A stretch of 64,000 nt of DNA. It comes from Streptomyces sp. NBC_01754 (GTDB lineage: Bacteria; Actinomycetota; Actinomycetes; Streptomycetales; Streptomycetaceae). The notes below the pieces were generated by a model. That model was given only the letters and a program-made list of their open reading frames with translations. It did no database searches and was not told where the DNA came from. Positions 52,101-61,512 of the stretch are shown one piece after another. The position numbers and the translations under genes were made by a program. The DNA lies in the NCBI RefSeq assembly GCF_035918015.1, contig NZ_CP109132.1, positions 5,518,001-5,582,000 of the forward strand, in the 5' to 3' direction. Each line of letters opens with the position of its first letter. Position 1 is the first letter of the stretch.

Positions 52101-53528
52101 ATGGGTAGGACACTCGCGGAGAAGGTCTGGGACGACCACGTCGTCCGGCGCGCGGAGGGCGAGCCCGACCTTCTCTTCATCGATCTGCACCTGCTGCACG
52201 AAGTGACCAGCCCGCAGGCGTTCGACGGTCTGCGCCAGGCCGGGCGCCCGGTCCGGCGCCTCGACCTCACCATCGCGACCGAGGACCACAACACCCCGAC
52301 CCTCGACATCGACAAGCCGATCGCCGACCCGGTGTCCCGCGTCCAGCTGGAGACCCTGCGCAAGAACTGCTCCGATTTCGGTGTCCGGCTGCACTCGCTC
52401 GGCGACGTCGAGCAGGGCGTCGTGCACGTGGTGGGCCCGCAGCTGGGGCTGACCCAGCCCGGCACCACGGTCGTCTGCGGTGACTCGCACACCTCCACCC
52501 ACGGCGCGTTCGGTGCGCTGGCCTTCGGTATCGGCACCAGCCAGGTCGAGCACGTCCTGGCCACCCAGACGCTGCCGCTGGCCCGGCCCAGGACCATGGC
52601 GATCACCGTCGAGGGCGAACTGCCCGGCAGCGTCACCGCCAAGGACCTCATCCTCGCCGTCATCGCCCGGATCGGCACCGGCGGCGGCCAGGGCTACATC
52701 CTGGAGTACCGCGGTTCCGCCATCGAGAAGCTCTCGATGGAGGCCCGGATGACCATCTGCAACATGTCGATCGAGGCCGGCGCCCGCGCGGGCATGATCG
52801 CCCCGGACCGCACCACCTTCGACTACCTGCGCGGCCGCGACCACGCGCCGCAGGGCGAGGACTGGGACGCCGCCGTCGCGTACTGGGAGACGCTGCGCAC
52901 CGACGACGACGCGGTCTTCGACGCCGAGGTCGTCATCGACGCCTCCGAACTGGCGCCCTTCGTCACCTGGGGCACCAACCCCGGCCAGGGCGCACCGCTG
53001 TCGGCGAGCGTCCCCGACCCGGCCTCGTACGAGGACGCGTCGGAGCGCCACGCCGCCGAAAAGGCCCTGGAGTACATGGGGTTGACCGCGGGCCAGCCGC
53101 TGCGCGAGATCAGCGTCGACACCGTCTTCGTGGGTTCCTGCACCAACGGCCGCATCGAGGACCTGCGCAACGCGGCCTCGGTGCTGGAGGGCCGCAAAGT
53201 CGCCGACGGTGTACGGATGCTGGTCGTCCCGGGCTCCGTCAGGGTCGCCCTCCAGGCCGTCGAGGAGGGGCTGGACAAGGTCTTCACCGCCGCCGGCGCC
53301 GAATGGCGGCACGCGGGCTGCTCGATGTGCCTCGGTATGAACCCCGACCAACTGGCCCCCGGTGAGCGCTCCGCCTCCACCTCCAACCGCAACTTCGAGG
53401 GCAGGCAGGGCAAGGGCGGCCGCACCCACCTGGTGTCCCCGCAGGTGGCCGCCGCCACCGCGGTACTGGGCCACCTGGCCTCGCCCGCCGACCTGTCCGA
53501 CACCCGTACGCCTGCCGGAGTCCGATAG
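52101..53528 (+). CDS. leuC: 3-isopropylmalate dehydratase large subunit
   Basis: 475-aa aconitase-family subunit that, with LeuD, isomerises 2- to 3-isopropylmalate in leucine synthesis. The [4Fe-4S] cysteines are Cys347 (GSCTNGR), Cys407 and Cys410 (CSMCLG). [12 protein letters not shown] and the TEDHN active-site stretch are intact. The ATG at 52101 is chosen for the GGAGG seven bases upstream; an in-frame ATG 21 bases earlier has none. leuD follows after two bases. Confidence 0.97.
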   Translation: MGRTLAEKVWDDHVVRRAEGEPDLLFIDLHLLHEVTSPQAFDGLRQAGRPVRRLDLTIATEDHNTPTLDIDKPIADPVSRVQLETLRKNCSDFGVRLHSLGDVEQGVVHVVGPQLGLTQPGTTVVCGDSHTSTHGAFGALAFGIGTSQVEHVLATQTLPLARPRTMAITVEGELPGSVTAKDLILAVIARIGTGGGQGYILEYRGSAIEKLSMEARMTICNMSIEAGARAGMIAPDRTTFDYLRGRDHAPQGEDWDAAVAYWETLRTDDDAVFDAEVVIDASELAPFVTWGTNPGQGAPLSASVPDPASYEDASERHAAEKALEYMGLTAGQPLREISVDTVFVGSCTNGRIEDLRNAASVLEGRKVADGVRMLVVPGSVRVALQAVEEGLDKVFTAAGAEWRHAGCSMCLGMNPDQLAPGERSASTSNRNFEGRQGKGGRTHLVSPQVAAATAVLGHLASPADLSDTRTPAGVR

Positions 53529-53530
53529 CC

Positions 53531-54124
53531 ATGGAAGCATTCACCGCACATACCGGCCGTGCCGTCCCGCTGCGCCGCAGCAACGTCGACACCGACCAGA
53601 TCATCCCCGCGCACTGGCTGAAGAAGGTCACCCGCGACGGTTTCGAGGACGGCCTCTTCGAAGCCTGGCGCAAGGACGAGGACTTCGTCCTCAACCGCCC
53701 GGAGCACACCGGCGCGACGGTCCTGGTGGCCGGCCCCGACTTCGGTACCGGCTCGTCCCGCGAACACGCCGTCTGGGCCTTGCAGAACTACGGCTTCAAG
53801 GCGGTCGTCTCCTCCCGGTTCGCCGACATCTTCCGCGGCAACTCGCTGAAGAACGGCCTGCTGACCGTGGTCCTGGACCAGGACGTCGTGGACCGGCTGT
53901 GGGAGCTGACGGAGGCGGACCCGACCGCCGAGGTCACCGTGGACCTGGAGAAGCGACAGGTCCTCGCGGCCGGGATCACCGCCGACTTCGAGCTCGACGA
54001 GAACGCCCGCTGGCGTCTGCTCAACGGCCTCGACGACATCAGCCTCACCCTTCAGAACGAAGCGGACATCGCCGCGTACGAGGCGGCCCGGCCGTCCTTC
54101 AAACCGCAGACGGTACAGGCCTGA
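53531..54124 (+). CDS. leuD: 3-isopropylmalate dehydratase small subunit
   Basis: 197-aa swivelling subunit of isopropylmalate isomerase. It shows [18 protein letters not shown] at the N-terminus and the phosphate/substrate loop [14 protein letters not shown] typical of LeuD. It forms an operon with leuC, and its own end is marked by a terminator 17 bases downstream. Confidence 0.97.
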   Translation: MEAFTAHTGRAVPLRRSNVDTDQIIPAHWLKKVTRDGFEDGLFEAWRKDEDFVLNRPEHTGATVLVAGPDFGTGSSREHAVWALQNYGFKAVVSSRFADIFRGNSLKNGLLTVVLDQDVVDRLWELTEADPTAEVTVDLEKRQVLAAGITADFELDENARWRLLNGLDDISLTLQNEADIAAYEAARPSFKPQTVQA

Positions 54125-54140
54125 TCAGCACTTTTCCTGA

Positions 54141-54174
54141 ACCGCGCCCCCTGCCTCCCGGCAGGGGGCGCGGT
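54141..54174 (+). terminator. leuCD terminator
   Basis: ACCGCGCCCCCTGCC (54141-54155) pairs perfectly with 54160-54174 over 15 bases around a four-base loop. Confidence 0.87.
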
Positions 54175-54228
54175 CGCTTGTTGAGACCCCCTCGGGCGAC
54201 AACTCGCCCCAGATGGCACAATCGGTGC

Positions 54229-54456
54229 ATGGAACGCGACAGCCAACTCGAGCTCTATGGCGAAGTCGCCGACCGATTGAAGGAAGCGCACGCACGCGTG
54301 CGCGCACTGCAAGTCCCGGAGGGTGTACGGATGGCGCTCTCCAGGAAGCTGCTGGTCGTCACGGCCGCGGCTAAGCACGATCTCCCAGGCGCGGCAAGGC
54401 GTCTGGACCGGTTGATGAAGGACCTCGATGAGGGCCGATTCCCCGAAGGTGACTGA
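54229..54456 (+). CDS. Conserved small protein, unknown
   Basis: 75-aa, highly charged, probably all-helical protein (MERDSQLELYGEVADRLKEA, RLDRLMKDLDEG). It lies between leuD and hupS, a position where Streptomyces genomes carry a conserved hypothetical protein. Good third-position GC bias supports it. No motif I can name; it may be a small coiled-coil adaptor. Confidence 0.72.
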   Translation: MERDSQLELYGEVADRLKEAHARVRALQVPEGVRMALSRKLLVVTAAAKHDLPGAARRLDRLMKDLDEGRFPEGD

Positions 54457-54599
54457 CTCCGCGGAACAGTGCGGCGGTCGACTTCGTTGCGGCACTAGGG
54501 TGATTAGCCCGTTTCGTGTTTGATTTGCGGTATATATCTGCCTAACGTGCGAAAACGCCTGAACAGTTTCGTTCCGGCAATGTCTCCGAAGGGGAAGAC

Positions 54600-55253
54600 G
54601 TGAACAAGGCGCAGCTCGTAGAAGCGATTGCCGACAAGGTCGGTGGCCGGCAGCAGGCCGCCGACGCCGTCGATGTGGTGCTCGACGCGATCGTCCGCGC
54701 GGTCGTCGCGGGGGACCGGGTCTCGGTCACCGGCTTCGGCTCGTTCGAGAAGGTCGACCGCCCGGCCCGCTACGCCCGGAACCCGCAGACGGGCGAGCGC
54801 GTACGGGTCAAGAAGACGTCCGTGCCCCGCTTCCGCGCGGGCCAGGGATTCAAGGACCTGGTGAGCGGCGCCAAGAAGCTCCCCAAGGGCGGCGAGGTCT
54901 CCGTCAAGAAGGCTCCCAAGGGCAGCCTCTCGGGCGGTTCTTCCACCCGCACCACGGCGAAGGCGGCCGCCAAGAAGGCCACCGCCAAGAAGGCCACGGC
55001 GCGCAAGACCACGGCGGCGGCGAAGAAGGCCACGCCCGCCAAGAAGACCACGGCGAAGAAGACCACTCCGGCGGCCAAGAAGACCACGGCCGCGGCGAAG
55101 AAGACCGCCCCGGCCAAGAAGACGACGGCCACCAAGAAGGCCACCGCCACCAAGACCGCGCCCGCCAAGAAGACCACGGCGAAGACGGCGCCCGCCAAGA
55201 AGACCACCGCCCGTAAGACGGCCGCCAAGAAGGCCACCACCCGCAAGAAGTGA
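54600..55253 (+). CDS. hupS: HU-family nucleoid protein with Lys-rich tail (HupS)
   Basis: 217-aa two-part HU. Residues 1-93 are a normal HU fold (MNKAQLVEAIADKVGG, GFGSFEKVDRPARYARNPQTGE), and residues 94-217 are a histone-H1-like tail built of repeated KKA/KKT/PAKK units that differ in length from strain to strain. HupS compacts the nucleoid in spores of Streptomyces. The GTG start follows GGGGAAG; an AT-rich TATATAT at 54531 probably belongs to its -10 region, leaving a ~60-base leader. Confidence 0.95.
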   Translation: MNKAQLVEAIADKVGGRQQAADAVDVVLDAIVRAVVAGDRVSVTGFGSFEKVDRPARYARNPQTGERVRVKKTSVPRFRAGQGFKDLVSGAKKLPKGGEVSVKKAPKGSLSGGSSTRTTAKAAAKKATAKKATARKTTAAAKKATPAKKTTAKKTTPAAKKTTAAAKKTAPAKKTTATKKATATKTAPAKKTTAKTAPAKKTTARKTAAKKATTRKK

Positions 55254-55288
55254 GACCGGGCGGACATCGCCCGCAGCTCGAAACGCGC

Positions 55289-55320
55289 CGGGCCGGGCTC
55301 CCCTCGGGGAGCCCGGCCCG
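55289..55320. terminator. hupS terminator (bidirectional)
   Basis: A perfect 15-base stem (55289-55303 with 55306-55320, CGGGCCGGGCTCCCC) with a minimal TC loop lies between convergent genes. Confidence 0.87.
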
Positions 55321-55338
55321 CGGGCTGTCAGCGGCCGT

Positions 55339-55542
55339 TCAGAACGTCTGCAGGGTCACCAGGGTGATGCGCGGTGACGCGCCCTCGCCCTCGGTCTCGA
55401 TCCGCACCCGCTGCCCCGGGCGCAGCAGCCGCAGACCGCCCGCGTCGAAGGCCGCTGCGTCGAAGTCCACCGGGGTGCCGTCGTCCAGCAGCACACTGCC
55501 GGACCGGGTCTCGGAGTCGTACGTGAACGAGGTCGCCTGCAT
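55339..55542 (-). CDS. Small conserved protein, cold-shock-like beta fold
   Basis: 67-aa protein, MQATSFTYDSETRSGSVLLDDG, with alternating hydrophobic strands and VDFDAAAFDAGGLRLLRPGQRVRIETEG, a pattern like the tails of cold-shock/OB-fold proteins (GxVLLDDGT ... GQRVxxE). It sits just downstream of the guanylyltransferase gene on the same strand (35-base gap) and is probably cotranscribed with it. Function unknown. Confidence 0.7.
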   Translation of the reverse strand: MQATSFTYDSETRSGSVLLDDGTPVDFDAAAFDAGGLRLLRPGQRVRIETEGEGASPRITLVTLQTF

Positions 55543-55577
55543 GGGCGCCAGCCTAGTGCCCGTCCCCGCAGGCCCGG

Positions 55578-56219
55578 TCACTGTCCGCCGGGCACCCCCC
55601 GCCCCTCCCCGGCGGAGGCCGGTGCCGGGCACAGGGCGGCGGTCCAGCGGCCCACCCCCAGCTCCAGCGCCACCCGCAGGTCCTCCCCGGTGTCCACGTC
55701 CCTGCGGACCGAGTCGAGACCGCCCGCCGGGACCTCCACCGCACCCGACGCCCGGTGCCGCGCCCGGGACGGGCCACCGAAGGCCGGCCGCAATTCCACA
55801 CCGGGGGCGGCGGAAAGAAATGTCGTGCCGATTCCCTGGGCGTCGGTGACGAAAGCACGGGGAAAAGCGGCGGAGAAATCGAGGACACGCGCCAGTTCCG
55901 CCGGGCGCAGCGCGGGCAGATCCGCGTTGAGCGCCGCCACCGCGGCGGCCGGACGCCGCTCGCGCACCGCTCGCGCACCGTGCTCCAGCGCCGCGTTGAG
56001 CCCCGCCGCCGGAACGTCCGCCACCGCCCGGGCGCCGAGCGCGGCCAGCGCGGACGCGGCCACCGGATCGTCCGTGACGACCACCACATCGCGCACCGCC
56101 GGGCAGGACAGCGCGGCGGACACCGTGTCCTGTGCGAACGCCAGGGCCAGCCGCGGGCGCTCGAGGCCGACCGCCCGCCCCAGCCTGCTCTTGGCGCGAG
56201 CGAGCGGTTTCAGCGGCAC
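55578..56219 (-). CDS. cofC: 2-phospho-lactate/PEP guanylyltransferase (CofC/FbiD)
   Basis: At least 213-aa nucleotidyltransferase of coenzyme F420 synthesis; in actinobacteria it guanylylates phosphoenolpyruvate. PLKPLARAKSRLG is the N-terminal nucleotide loop, and AALNADLPALRP carries the metal-binding Asp. The only standard in-frame start, GTG 56219, would cut off the first beta strand (WSLVV) that all homologues have; the frame upstream stays open for 14 more codons to a stop. A GGAGGGGGAG precedes an in-frame ATC at 56261, so the true start may be that non-standard codon (227 aa). Confidence 0.82.
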   Translation of the reverse strand: MPLKPLARAKSRLGRAVGLERPRLALAFAQDTVSAALSCPAVRDVVVVTDDPVAASALAALGARAVADVPAAGLNAALEHGARAVRERRPAAAVAALNADLPALRPAELARVLDFSAAFPRAFVTDAQGIGTTFLSAAPGVELRPAFGGPSRARHRASGAVEVPAGGLDSVRRDVDTGEDLRVALELGVGRWTAALCPAPASAGEGRGVPGGQ

Positions 56220-56427
56220 GACCAGGGACCAGGAGCCGGTCGGGTCGGTGTTCGTGGTGATCTCCCCCTCCGTACGCGTCGGGACTCATTCTCGCCTGCC
56301 GGTACGACAACCCGCGGGTACGCCCCGGCGGGCGAGGCGTACGGTGTTCTCCACACAGCAGGGGCCCGGGCCGGCGCAGCATGGCCGCGAACGGGGCAGA
56401 GCCCCGGCCCTAGAGGAAGGCGTTCGA

Positions 56428-57180
56428 GTGTCCCGCCGCAGAATCGGCTTCTGGTACCGCCTGGCGGCGGTCATCGCAAAACCGCCCCTGGTGGTTCTGT
56501 TCAAGCGCGACTGGCGGGGAATGGAACACATTCCGGCCGACGGCGGATTCATCACTGCGGTCAATCACAACTCGTATCTTGATCCGCTTTCGTACGGGCA
56601 TTACCAGTACAACACCGGAAGGGTGCCGCGGCTCCTCGCGAAGGCCGCGCTGTTCCGGACGCCTTTCATCGGAATGATGCTGCGGGGCACCGGCCAGATC
56701 CCCGTCTACCGTGAGACGACCAACGCCCTGGACGCGTTCCGCGCCGCCGTCGACGCCATCGAGCGCGGAGAATGCGTGGCCTTCTACCCCGAGGGCACCC
56801 TCACCCGCGACCCGGACATGTGGCCGATGGCCGGCAAGACCGGCGCCGCCCGCGTCGCGCTGATGACGAAGGCCCCGGTCATCCCGGTCGCCCAGTGGGG
56901 CGCCAACCTGGCGATGCCGCCCTACGCCAAGGAGAACAAGTTCCGGCTGTTCCCCCGCAAGACCCTGACGGTGCAGGCCGGACCGCCGGTCGACCTGTCC
57001 CGCTTCCACGGGCTGGAACCCACCCCCGACGTCCTGCGGCAGGCCACCGAGGCCATCATGGCCGCGATCACCGTGCAGCTGGAGGACGTACGCGGCCAGA
57101 AGGCGCCCGCCGAGCTCTACGATCACCGCAAGGCCCGTGCTGAACAGCGGCGCAAGGCAGAGGGAAAGGGACCCACGTGA
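56428..57180 (+). CDS. plsC: 1-acyl-glycerol-3-phosphate acyltransferase
   Basis: 250-aa PlsC-family acyltransferase of phospholipid synthesis that acylates lysophosphatidate. The catalytic HX4D is His47-Asp52 in NHNSYLD, and the substrate motif is FYPEGTLTRD. One N-terminal hydrophobic segment (VIAKPPLVVLF) would dip into the membrane. Starts with GTG after GAGGAAGG; its stop overlaps the gpsA start (GTGA), coupling two steps of glycerolipid formation. Confidence 0.93.
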   Translation: MSRRRIGFWYRLAAVIAKPPLVVLFKRDWRGMEHIPADGGFITAVNHNSYLDPLSYGHYQYNTGRVPRLLAKAALFRTPFIGMMLRGTGQIPVYRETTNALDAFRAAVDAIERGECVAFYPEGTLTRDPDMWPMAGKTGAARVALMTKAPVIPVAQWGANLAMPPYAKENKFRLFPRKTLTVQAGPPVDLSRFHGLEPTPDVLRQATEAIMAAITVQLEDVRGQKAPAELYDHRKARAEQRRKAEGKGPT

Positions 57181-58187
57181 CGAACCCCGTGAAGGCAGCG
57201 GTCTTTGGAGCGGGCTCATGGGGTACGGCCTTCGGCGTGATCCTCGCCGACGCCGGCTGCGACGTCACCCTCTGGGCGCGCCGCGCCGAGGTCGTCGACG
57301 CGGTCAACCGGACCCGCACCAACCCGGACTACCTGCCGGGAATCGAGCTGCCCGACTCCGTGCGGGCCACCACGGACGCCGCAGAGGCGCTGCGGGGCGC
57401 CGACTTCGCGGTCCTGGTCGTGCCCTCGCAGACCCTGCGCGCCAACCTCGCCGACTGGACGCCGCACCTGGAGTCCGGCACCGTCCTCGTCTCCCTGATG
57501 AAGGGCGTCGAACTCGGCACCGCCAAGCGGATGAGCGAGGTCGTCCAGGACGTCACCGGCGTCACCGCGGACCGCGTCGCGGTCGTCACCGGCCCCAACC
57601 TCGCCAAGGAGATCGCCGAACGACGGCCCGCCGCCGCCGTCGTCGCCTGCTCCGACGAGGCCGTGGCCCGGCGGCTCCAGGCCGCCTGCCACACCCCCTA
57701 CTTCCGCCCGTACACCAACACCGACGTCATCGGCTGCGAACTCGGCGGCGCCGTCAAGAACGTCATCGGTCTCGCGGTGGGCATCGCCGACGGCATGGGC
57801 CTGGGGGACAACGCCAAGGGCTCGCTCATCACCCGCGGCCTCGCCGAGACCACCCGCCTGGGTCTCGCCATGGGCGCCGACCCGCTGACGTTCTCGGGAC
57901 TGGCCGGACTCGGCGACCTGGTGGCGACCTGCTCCTCGCCGCTCTCGCGCAACCACACCTTCGGCACCAACCTCGGCCGCGGGATGACGCTCGAGGAGAC
58001 CGTCGCGGTCACCCGGCAGACCGCCGAAGGCGTCAAGTCCTGCCAGTCGGTGCTGGATCTCGCGCGCAGGCACGCCGTCGACATGCCGCTCACCGAGACG
58101 GTCGTCGGGATCGTCCACGAGGGCAAGCCCCCGCTGGTCGCGCTGAAGGAGCTGATGTCACGCAGCGCCAAGCCCGAGCGACGCTGA
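57177..58187 (+). CDS. gpsA: NAD(P)-dependent glycerol-3-phosphate dehydrogenase
   Basis: 336-aa enzyme that reduces dihydroxyacetone phosphate to sn-glycerol-3-phosphate for phospholipids. The Rossmann motif VFGAGSWGTAFG opens the protein; NLAKEIA and the catalytic Lys in GGAVKNVIGLAVGIADG are clear. It is translationally coupled to plsC and precedes ddl by 70 bases. Confidence 0.96.
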   Translation: MTNPVKAAVFGAGSWGTAFGVILADAGCDVTLWARRAEVVDAVNRTRTNPDYLPGIELPDSVRATTDAAEALRGADFAVLVVPSQTLRANLADWTPHLESGTVLVSLMKGVELGTAKRMSEVVQDVTGVTADRVAVVTGPNLAKEIAERRPAAAVVACSDEAVARRLQAACHTPYFRPYTNTDVIGCELGGAVKNVIGLAVGIADGMGLGDNAKGSLITRGLAETTRLGLAMGADPLTFSGLAGLGDLVATCSSPLSRNHTFGTNLGRGMTLEETVAVTRQTAEGVKSCQSVLDLARRHAVDMPLTETVVGIVHEGKPPLVALKELMSRSAKPERR

Positions 58188-58257
58188 GCACGGCCGCTTC
58201 GTTTCCGCGGGCCTGATCCGCCGGACCGGCCGTACCAGCAGGTACCCTCAACGCGAT

Positions 58258-59463
58258 ATGAGCAGCGAGAACCTCCCCCAGAGCCCTGAGAGCCCCGCCG
58301 GAGCCGGACAGAGCCCCGCGAGCTCCGGACAGAGCTCCGAGCCGCGCCGCAGGCCGCGCGTGGCCGTCGTGTTCGGCGGCCGGAGCTCCGAACACGGCAT
58401 CTCGGTCGTCACGGCCGGTGCCGTGATGAGCGCCATCGACCGGACCGTGTACGACGTCCTGCCGATCGGCATCACCCGGGACGGACGGTGGGCCCTCACC
58501 CCCGACGACCCGGCCCGCATGACCATCGCGGACCGGCGGGTCCCCGACGTCGACCAGCTCGCCGAGCCCGCGAGCGGGCCCGTGACGCTCTCCGTCGACC
58601 CCGGCAACCGCGACGTCGTCGTCGCCGAACCGGGCGCGGTGCCCACGGTGCTGGGCCAGGTCGACGTCGTCTTCCCCATGCTGCACGGCCCCTACGGCGA
58701 GGACGGCACCCTCCAGGGCCTCCTGGAGCTCTCCGGTGTGCCCTACGTCGGCGCCGGGGTCCTGGCCTCGGCCGTCGGCCAGGACAAGGAGTACATGAAG
58801 CGGGTGTTCACCTCCTTCGGGCTGCCGGTCGGCCCGTACGAGGTCGTCCGCCCCCGCGAGTGGGAGACGGACCGCCCCGCCACCCGCAAGCGCATCATGG
58901 AGTTCGCCGCCGAACACGGCTGGCCGCTCTTCGTCAAGCCCGCCCGCGGCGGCTCGTCCATGGGCATCACCAAGGTCGACGACGCCTCCGGCCTCGACGA
59001 GGCGATCGAGGAGGCGCGCCGCCACGACCCCAAGTTCCTGGTGGAGTCGCTGCTGCGGGGCCGCGAGATCGAGTGCGGCGTGCTGGAGTTCGAGGACGGT
59101 CCGCGCGCCAGCGTGCCCGCCGAGATCCCGGCGGTCACCACGCACGACTTCTACGACTTCGAGGCCAAGTACATCGACTCGGCGGCCGGTGTGGTCCCCG
59201 CGCACCTCACCGAGGAGCAGACCGCCGAGGTCCGCCGGCTCGCGGTCGACGCCTTCGAGGCCGCCTCCTGCGAGGGCCTGGTGCGCGCCGACTTCTTCCT
59301 CACCGAGGACGGCACGTTCGTCATCAACGAGATCAACACCATGCCCGGGTTCACCCCGATCTCCATGTACCCGCGGATGTGGCAGGAGAGCGGTGTCAGC
59401 TACCCGGAGCTGGTGGACCGGCTGATCCAGGCGGCGCTGAACCGGTCCACCGGACTGCGCTGA
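58258..59463 (+). CDS. ddl: D-alanine--D-alanine ligase
   Basis: 401-aa ATP-grasp ligase of peptidoglycan synthesis. It shows VVFGGRSSEHGIS, the MLHGPYGEDGTLQGLLELSGVPYVG element, the KPARGGSSMG ATP-loop and the C-terminal DFFLTEDGTFVINEINTMPGFT metal/ATP site. A 30-residue Ser/Pro-rich N-terminal extension precedes the fold. A Tyr in the ligand loop region (DFYDFEAKY) is typical of D-Ala-D-Ala rather than D-Lac forming enzymes. Confidence 0.95.
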   Translation: MSSENLPQSPESPAGAGQSPASSGQSSEPRRRPRVAVVFGGRSSEHGISVVTAGAVMSAIDRTVYDVLPIGITRDGRWALTPDDPARMTIADRRVPDVDQLAEPASGPVTLSVDPGNRDVVVAEPGAVPTVLGQVDVVFPMLHGPYGEDGTLQGLLELSGVPYVGAGVLASAVGQDKEYMKRVFTSFGLPVGPYEVVRPREWETDRPATRKRIMEFAAEHGWPLFVKPARGGSSMGITKVDDASGLDEAIEEARRHDPKFLVESLLRGREIECGVLEFEDGPRASVPAEIPAVTTHDFYDFEAKYIDSAAGVVPAHLTEEQTAEVRRLAVDAFEAASCEGLVRADFFLTEDGTFVINEINTMPGFTPISMYPRMWQESGVSYPELVDRLIQAALNRSTGLR

Positions 59464-59469
59464 CCCGCC

Positions 59470-59955
59470 TCACAGGCTCTCGGGAACCGTCCGGGCGACG
59501 GGGCCGGCGAACGCCGACAACGGCGTGATGTCATGGGCGTAGCCCGTCCCGAGCGTCACCTCGACATACGCCTTGCGGTAGGTGGTCGTGAACCGCGGAC
59601 CGGCGTCGTCCCGCTGCTCCAGCAGCCAGTTGACGCCGTCCGCGTCGATGCCCTTGGACTGGGCGTCGTCCATCTTCGCGGGCCGGGGGACGCCGCAGCG
59701 CAGTACGATCGCCCCGTCCCCCCAGCCGGCGGTCAGTGCCGAGTCCGGTTCGGGGTCGGTCCGTTCCAGGTCGTCGACGGTCTCCGGCAACTCCTTCCGC
59801 AGCGCCTCGCAGTACGCGGCGGCCCCGGCCGGTGGCGTGGGGACGGCGACCGGGGGCTGCCCGCCACCGGTGGAACAGCCCGCCGCGGCCAGGACGGCCA
59901 GGGCGGCGGACGGGACGAGGCGTGCGGGACGGGACCGGCGGCGGATAGGCGTCAC
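59470..59955 (-). CDS. DUF3515 lipoprotein
   Basis: 161-aa lipoprotein with an arginine-rich n-region, hydrophobic core and lipobox LAAAGC. The mature DUF3515 domain shows YCEALRKELPETVDDLER and a conserved Cys in VLRCGVPRP. It lies opposite ddl, six bases between stops, as in other Streptomyces. Envelope function unknown. GTG start chosen as the first codon that gives the complete signal peptide. Confidence 0.88.
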   Translation of the reverse strand: MTPIRRRSRPARLVPSAALAVLAAAGCSTGGGQPPVAVPTPPAGAAAYCEALRKELPETVDDLERTDPEPDSALTAGWGDGAIVLRCGVPRPAKMDDAQSKGIDADGVNWLLEQRDDAGPRFTTTYRKAYVEVTLGTGYAHDITPLSAFAGPVARTVPESL

Positions 59956-59975
59956 CGGACCAGCGTAGACGGGGG

Positions 59976-60209
59976 TCAGAGGTGGACGATGGGGCAGGTC
60001 AGGGTCCGGGTGATGCCTTCCACCTGCTGGACCTTGGCGACCACCATGCGGCCGAGCGCGTCGACCGTGTCGGACTGGGCGCGCACGACCACGTCGTAGG
60101 GGCCGGTCACGTCTTCTGCCTGGATCACCCCAGGAATCTTCGCGATGGTCTCGGCGACGGTCGACGCCCTGCCCACCTCGGTCTGAATGAGGATGTACGC
60201 CTGTACCAC
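59976..60209 (-). CDS. Stand-alone Lrp/AsnC ligand-binding (RAM) protein
   Basis: 77-aa protein containing only the alpha-beta RAM domain of Lrp/AsnC regulators: VQAYILIQTEVGRASTVAETI, then GPYDVVVRAQ and VVAKVQQVEGITRTLTCPIV. No DNA-binding part exists. Such proteins bind amino acids and may modulate Lrp partners. TTGGAG is five bases before the GTG. It precedes the lipoprotein gene by 20 bases on the same strand. Confidence 0.92.
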   Translation of the reverse strand: MVQAYILIQTEVGRASTVAETIAKIPGVIQAEDVTGPYDVVVRAQSDTVDALGRMVVAKVQQVEGITRTLTCPIVHL

Positions 60210-60530
60210 GGAAACTCCAAGGTGGCCACGTGGACCATGTGCGGGAAGGGGACGCCACGTTATCGCGTCACCGCGTGCCACGGGGAGACCTACGGGCCGG
60301 CCGGCACCCGGAGCGTGGCGTACGGGCCGCGGAAGTTGACGTATCACTTGACGGTACCGACAGCGGTGAGGGCTCGCGACCGCGAGCCCGGCGGAGCAGA
60401 GGGCGGACAGCGGTGCCCGTACGTCCCGGGGCCGACGGCACCCGCCGCCCGGCCCGTCCGGGGCCGGGGACTCCGGCCGCTGCGACAGCCCGGACAGACG
60501 TCCGGTGCGATACATGAGAGGTGAGACTCG
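60210..60530. promoter_or_regulatory. Divergent region, Lrp-like gene/thiL
   Basis: 321 bases with no gene. Two TTGACG hexamers (60336-60341 and 60348-60353) are candidate -35 elements, and an 8-base inverted repeat GGGCTCGC/GCGAGCCC lies at 60370-60389. I looked for a TPP riboswitch ahead of thiL and saw no CTGAGA-type core. Confidence 0.4.
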
Positions 60531-61502
60531 GTGAAGGGAACCGTGGGGGAGTTGGGGGAGTTCGGGCTCATCAGAGAGCTCACCTCCCGGCTCACCACCA
60601 CTCCGGCGGTACGGCTGGGACCCGGCGACGACGCCGCGGTCGTGGCCGCTCCCGACCGCAGGGTCGTGGCCAGTACGGACATCCTGCTGGAGGGCCGGCA
60701 CTTCCGCCGCGACTGGTCGACGGCGTACGACGTCGGCCGCAAGGCGGCCGCACAGAACCTCGCCGACATCGCGGCCATGGGCGCGGTGCCCACCGCCCTG
60801 CTCCTCGGCCTCGTCGTCCCCGCCGACCTCCCGGTCACCTGGGCCGCCGAACTGATGGACGGACTGCGTGACGAATGCCAGGTGGCGGGCGCGGCCGTGG
60901 TCGGCGGCGACGTCGTCGGCGGCGACACGATCACCGTGTCCATCACCGCCCTGGGCGACCTGCGCCACCACGAACCCGTCACCCGGTCCGGCGCGCGGCC
61001 CGGCGACGTCGTGGCCGTCACCGGCTGGCTCGGCTGGTCCGCCGCCGGATTCGCCGTCCTCTCCCGGGGTTTCCGTTCCCCGCGGGCCTTCGTGGAGGCC
61101 CACCGGCGTCCCGAACCGCCGTACCACGCGGGCCCCGCGGCGGCCGGACTGGGCGCCACCGCCATGACCGACGTCAGCGACGGACTTGTCGCAGACCTCG
61201 GCCACATCGCCGAGGCCAGCAAGGTCCGGATCGATCTCCGGTCCGGGCTCATCGACATCCCCTCGCAGATGTCCGACATCGGCCAGGCCGTCGGCGTCGA
61301 CCCGTTGCAGTGGGTGCTCACGGGGGGAGAGGACCACGCGATCGTGGCGACGTTCCCGCCGGACGTGAAACTCCCGGCCCGTTGGCGGGTGATCGGCGAG
61401 GTCCTCAAGCCCTCGGTGCCGCCCCAGGTCACGGTCGACGGGGCGCCGTGGACGAGCAAGGGCGGCTGGGACCATTTCGGGTCCATCGAGGACGCCCAGT
61501 AG
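60531..61502 (+). CDS. thiL: Thiamine-monophosphate kinase
   Basis: 323-aa AIR-synthase-fold kinase that phosphorylates thiamine monophosphate to the diphosphate. It shows [32 protein letters not shown] N-terminal metal/ATP motifs, [13 protein letters not shown], and [18 protein letters not shown] at the C-terminal half. GTG start. It is followed 10 bases later by thiD, so two thiamine salvage steps share one transcript. Confidence 0.95.
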   Translation: MKGTVGELGEFGLIRELTSRLTTTPAVRLGPGDDAAVVAAPDRRVVASTDILLEGRHFRRDWSTAYDVGRKAAAQNLADIAAMGAVPTALLLGLVVPADLPVTWAAELMDGLRDECQVAGAAVVGGDVVGGDTITVSITALGDLRHHEPVTRSGARPGDVVAVTGWLGWSAAGFAVLSRGFRSPRAFVEAHRRPEPPYHAGPAAAGLGATAMTDVSDGLVADLGHIAEASKVRIDLRSGLIDIPSQMSDIGQAVGVDPLQWVLTGGEDHAIVATFPPDVKLPARWRVIGEVLKPSVPPQVTVDGAPWTSKGGWDHFGSIEDAQ

Positions 61503-61512
61503 ATTCCGGTCC

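Noticed and set aside
60210..60530. TPP riboswitch ahead of thiL
   Set aside because: No CTGAGA core or P1-P5 layout could be found; kinases of this pathway are often not riboswitch-controlled in Streptomyces.
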